From NCBI GenBank assembly GCA_027294925.1, contig JAPULM010000534.1, forward strand, positions 1-8,955: 8,955 nucleotides of DNA. The letters are read 5' to 3'. Both the position numbers and the translations under genes were made by a program. How positions within the stretch are numbered: the first letter of the stretch is position 1; the number at the start of each line of letters is the position of its first letter. The notes beneath the pieces were generated by a model. The model ran no database searches. It worked only from the letters and a program-made list of their open reading frames with translations, and was not told where the DNA came from. This document shows, piece after piece, positions 6,749 through 8,955 of the stretch. Source of the DNA: a bacterium. GTDB taxonomy: Bacteria; Tectomicrobia; Entotheonellia; Entotheonellales; Entotheonellaceae.

Positions 6749-7360
6749 TTATCGCTTCAGAATATTCAATAATCGCAAGGAAACACGCTCCATCTCCAGA
6801 ATAAGACCCTCAGCTTGACGAATGAAATAATTATAGGCAACCAGAGCGGGTATAGCAACGCACAGTCCACCCACTGTCGTAATAAGCGCATTATGAATGC
6901 CTTCAGACAGGATAGCAGGATTCGATGTCCCGCCGCTCTGCGCAATTGCTGCAAAGACTTTCAAAAGGCCAACGACGGTGCCCAATAACCCCAAAAAGGG
7001 CGAAATACTAGCGATCGTACCGAGTGTCGTCAGGTTACGTTCTAAAACCGGCACCTCTTGCCGCCCCTGCTCCTCGAGCATTTCTTTAATTTCGGGCTTT
7101 GAGCAATCGTAATTTAAAATTGCCACAAGTAAGATTCGTGTCATGGGAGACTCGTGCCGCTTACACAACGTCATCGCTTCAGGAATCTTTTGTTCTTGTA
7201 AGAAGGCCTCAATGCGACTCAAGAGATCATAGGAGATAAGACGCTTACGACGCAAATTAACCAATCGTTCACAGATAATCCCTAGCGCCAATACGGAGCA
7301 AAAAATAATGGGCAGCATGATTACACCACCCTGCATGACGAACTCAAAAAATTCAAGCAT
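6749..7360 (-). CDS. exbB: ExbB/TolQ/MotA-family proton channel protein
   Basis: ExbB (203 residues) is the pentameric inner-membrane channel subunit that converts proton flow into TonB movement. TM1 is at about 12-31 (GVIMLPIIFCSVLALGII), followed by ERLVNLRRKR. A cytoplasmic helical domain spans about 40-110, TM2 is about 112-140 with SPFLGLLGTVVGLL, and TM3 about 152-180 with GIHNALITTVGGLCVAIPAL. The threonines T128 and T162 fit the conserved polar residues of the channel (Thr148 and Thr181 in E. coli ExbB). At the place of E. coli Glu176 there is Asn157, so the intramembrane glutamate is absent. The ATG has AAGGA about nine bases upstream. It starts 66 bases after the TPR gene stop and ends eight bases before exbD. 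The lack of the long N-terminal extension seen in some ExbB proteins is normal for the short form. Confidence 0.94.
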   Translation of the reverse strand: MLEFFEFVMQGGVIMLPIIFCSVLALGIICERLVNLRRKRLISYDLLSRIEAFLQEQKIPEAMTLCKRHESPMTRILLVAILNYDCSKPEIKEMLEEQGRQEVPVLERNLTTLGTIASISPFLGLLGTVVGLLKVFAAIAQSGGTSNPAILSEGIHNALITTVGGLCVAIPALVAYNYFIRQAEGLILEMERVSLRLLNILKR

Positions 7361-7426
7361 GAGCCATTCCTTATCTTGGCTATCAGCCCCGAAAATGCAG
7401 CCAATGCCTCAGCTCACAGGATATTG

Positions 7427-8955
7427 TCACGGACATCCACGATCAGCCATCTCTCGTTGCACCTCTTGGATCTGTTGTGCATCAGAGATACGCTTGAGAA
7501 GTTTCGTATATACCGTCACCGCTTCGGCACACTTCTTGAGTACGACATAATGACGGGCAGCTTGCCGCAAGGCCTGTGTGACTAGCTCCGTTTCATCAGC
7601 ATAGAGATAAGCCACACGCATGTAGGCGTTGATGCTTTCCTGTATCTTGCCTGCATCGCTGTAAGCACGGCCAATCGTTAATTGCACCTGGGCGGCGTGA
7701 TGTCTATCCGGAGTTTGCAGAGCCTGCTGCAACCATTCAATTGCTTCGCCAGGCTGCTGTAAACGTAAGAAAGCAACACCTAGCTGAAACGAACTCGGAA
7801 AACGAATGGGTTCGGTAGGATAGCGCTCCACGACTGCCTCAAAATAATGCTGTGCCTCTTGGTAATTTTCTTCTGCCATCAACAGACGACCTGCCCGGTA
7901 CAAGCCTTGCGCAGCTAATCCGCTCTCTGGATACACCTCTGCAATCTGAGTATAACTCTGCAACGCTGCCGAACGATCGCTAAGGGCTTCATACGCTTTG
8001 CCCTGGCCCAATAGCGCATCAGGCTTCAAATCCTCAATTTGTCCTTCTTGTAATAGCCGTTCATAGGTCAATAACGCTTGCTGAGGCTTGCCAGCAAGCA
8101 TAAACAAACCGCCGAGACGAAACCAGGCTTTGTCAACAAGTGGGCTTTGAGGATATTGCTCGACCAACCGCGTATAAGTTTTTATCGCATCTTCTAAACG
8201 CCCTTGCCGCTGATAATACTCAGCCACCTGCAAAAGTAAAGAGACACTCAGCGGGTGTTGAGCAAACGTTTGGATGAAGACCCGCACCTCGCGCAGAAAT
8301 TGCGGATATTGTTGCACCTGAAAATAACTCAAAACGGCGCCATACTGCGCATCAGCAACTAGCGGGGTTTGCGGATACAAAATGTCAATTTTTTGATATG
8401 CAATCAATGCCGTTCGAAACTGTTTGTCATTGTAATACGCATCAGCAATACGCAAAAGGGCAGTGGCAGCTCGAGGATGGGTAGGGGAAGTGTTGACCAG
8501 AGATTGAAATTCTTCTACTGCCGCATCGAAGCGTTCCTGTCGAAAAAAAACCATTCCTAGCCAATACTGAGCTTCAATTGCTTGCTCAGTCCCGACAAAT
8601 TGTAAGCGCAATTGTCGCAGCGTCTCTACAGCTTCTTCAAAACGGTCATTTCGCATGTCTAAAAGGGCCAATTGTAGGCGGGCAGCAGGCGCTAGTTGGC
8701 CACGCGGGTAAGCCGCAAGATATTGCTTATAGCCCTGCTTGGCCTCTTCTTTTTGCTTCAGGTTTTGATAGCTTTCCGCTATTCGGTACAAAGCATCACC
8801 ATACAGGGGACTATGAGGAAAGAGATTGACGAGACGGCGAAAGGTATCAATCGCATGTTGCCATTTCTGCATACGGACATATACCCATGCCTCGCCATGC
8901 AAGGCATGATCATACAATTGACTTTCCTTCACTATACGACGATAGCTTTCCGAAG
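7427..8955 (-). CDS. Large tetratricopeptide-repeat protein (5' partial)
   Basis: The frame is open to the right edge, where codons reading SESYRRIV continue a helix upstream, so the true start lies beyond the window; the GTG at 8932 is internal. The visible 509 or so residues are made almost wholly of TPR helix pairs at about 34-38 residue spacing, roughly a dozen repeats. Examples are KWQHAIDTFRRLVNLFPHSP, RFDAAVEEFQSLVNTSPTHP, RLEDAIKTYTRLVEQYPQSP and NYQEAQHYFEAVVERYPTEP. The A..F..L...YP.SP spacing resembles periplasmic BamD/CpoB-like TPRs, which bind protein partners. No enzyme domain is visible, and whether a signal peptide exists cannot be seen. It stops 66 bases before exbB, so it is probably the upstream partner of the TonB system and may assemble or couple it to the cell envelope. 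The last residues (RGCP) are not part of a recognised motif. Confidence 0.9.
   Translation of the reverse strand, partial: SESYRRIVKESQLYDHALHGEAWVYVRMQKWQHAIDTFRRLVNLFPHSPLYGDALYRIAESYQNLKQKEEAKQGYKQYLAAYPRGQLAPAARLQLALLDMRNDRFEEAVETLRQLRLQFVGTEQAIEAQYWLGMVFFRQERFDAAVEEFQSLVNTSPTHPRAATALLRIADAYYNDKQFRTALIAYQKIDILYPQTPLVADAQYGAVLSYFQVQQYPQFLREVRVFIQTFAQHPLSVSLLLQVAEYYQRQGRLEDAIKTYTRLVEQYPQSPLVDKAWFRLGGLFMLAGKPQQALLTYERLLQEGQIEDLKPDALLGQGKAYEALSDRSAALQSYTQIAEVYPESGLAAQGLYRAGRLLMAEENYQEAQHYFEAVVERYPTEPIRFPSSFQLGVAFLRLQQPGEAIEWLQQALQTPDRHHAAQVQLTIGRAYSDAGKIQESINAYMRVAYLYADETELVTQALRQAARHYVVLKKCAEAVTVYTKLLKRISDAQQIQEVQREMADRGCP

Noticed and set aside
8930..8932. GTG as the start of the TPR protein
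   Set aside because: The frame remains open to the window edge with TPR-like residues upstream and no ribosome binding site, so the gene is treated as partial.

Overview
The window comes from a diderm (Gram-negative-type) bacterium: it carries a TonB/ExbB/ExbD energy-transducing system and two phospholipid N-methyltransferase-like enzymes, which together imply an outer membrane and probably phosphatidylcholine-type lipids. Base composition is moderate and even across the window, and no mobile element, CRISPR array, rRNA or tRNA was seen. The phylum cannot be fixed by eye. An affinity with deltaproteobacterial or Tectomicrobia-like lineages is only an impression.

Layout. The left part (1-1923, + strand) is the C-terminal two-thirds of secA, cut by the window edge and ending in a zinc-binding SEC-C tail. 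A 124-base convergent gap follows. Everything to the right lies on the - strand as one run of eight genes. In transcription order (right to left) they are: a large TPR protein (cut by the right edge), exbB, exbD, a tonB-like gene, a DUF3109-like cysteine-cluster protein, a divergent D-Ala-D-Ala ligase-like ATP-grasp enzyme, a COG3963-type phospholipid methyltransferase-like protein, and a Rhodobacter-PmtA-type methyltransferase. Gaps are 8 to 118 bases and one pair overlaps, so all or much of the run may be co-transcribed. A weak internal promoter candidate precedes the two methyltransferases.

How the genes may work together. TPR-ExbB-ExbD-TonB looks like a complete proton-motive-force transducer with a TPR partner, similar in logic to Tol-Pal/CpoB or to TonB systems with an accessory TPR protein. 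The two methyltransferases belong to two separate families of bacterial phosphatidylethanolamine N-methyltransferase and could share the successive methylations to phosphatidylcholine. Between these modules sits the least understood part: a cysteine-cluster protein whose 3' end overlaps the start of an ATP-grasp ligase. That ligase keeps the Ddl fold signatures but has lost the usual acceptor D-alanine motif. This pair is the best candidate here for an undescribed function.
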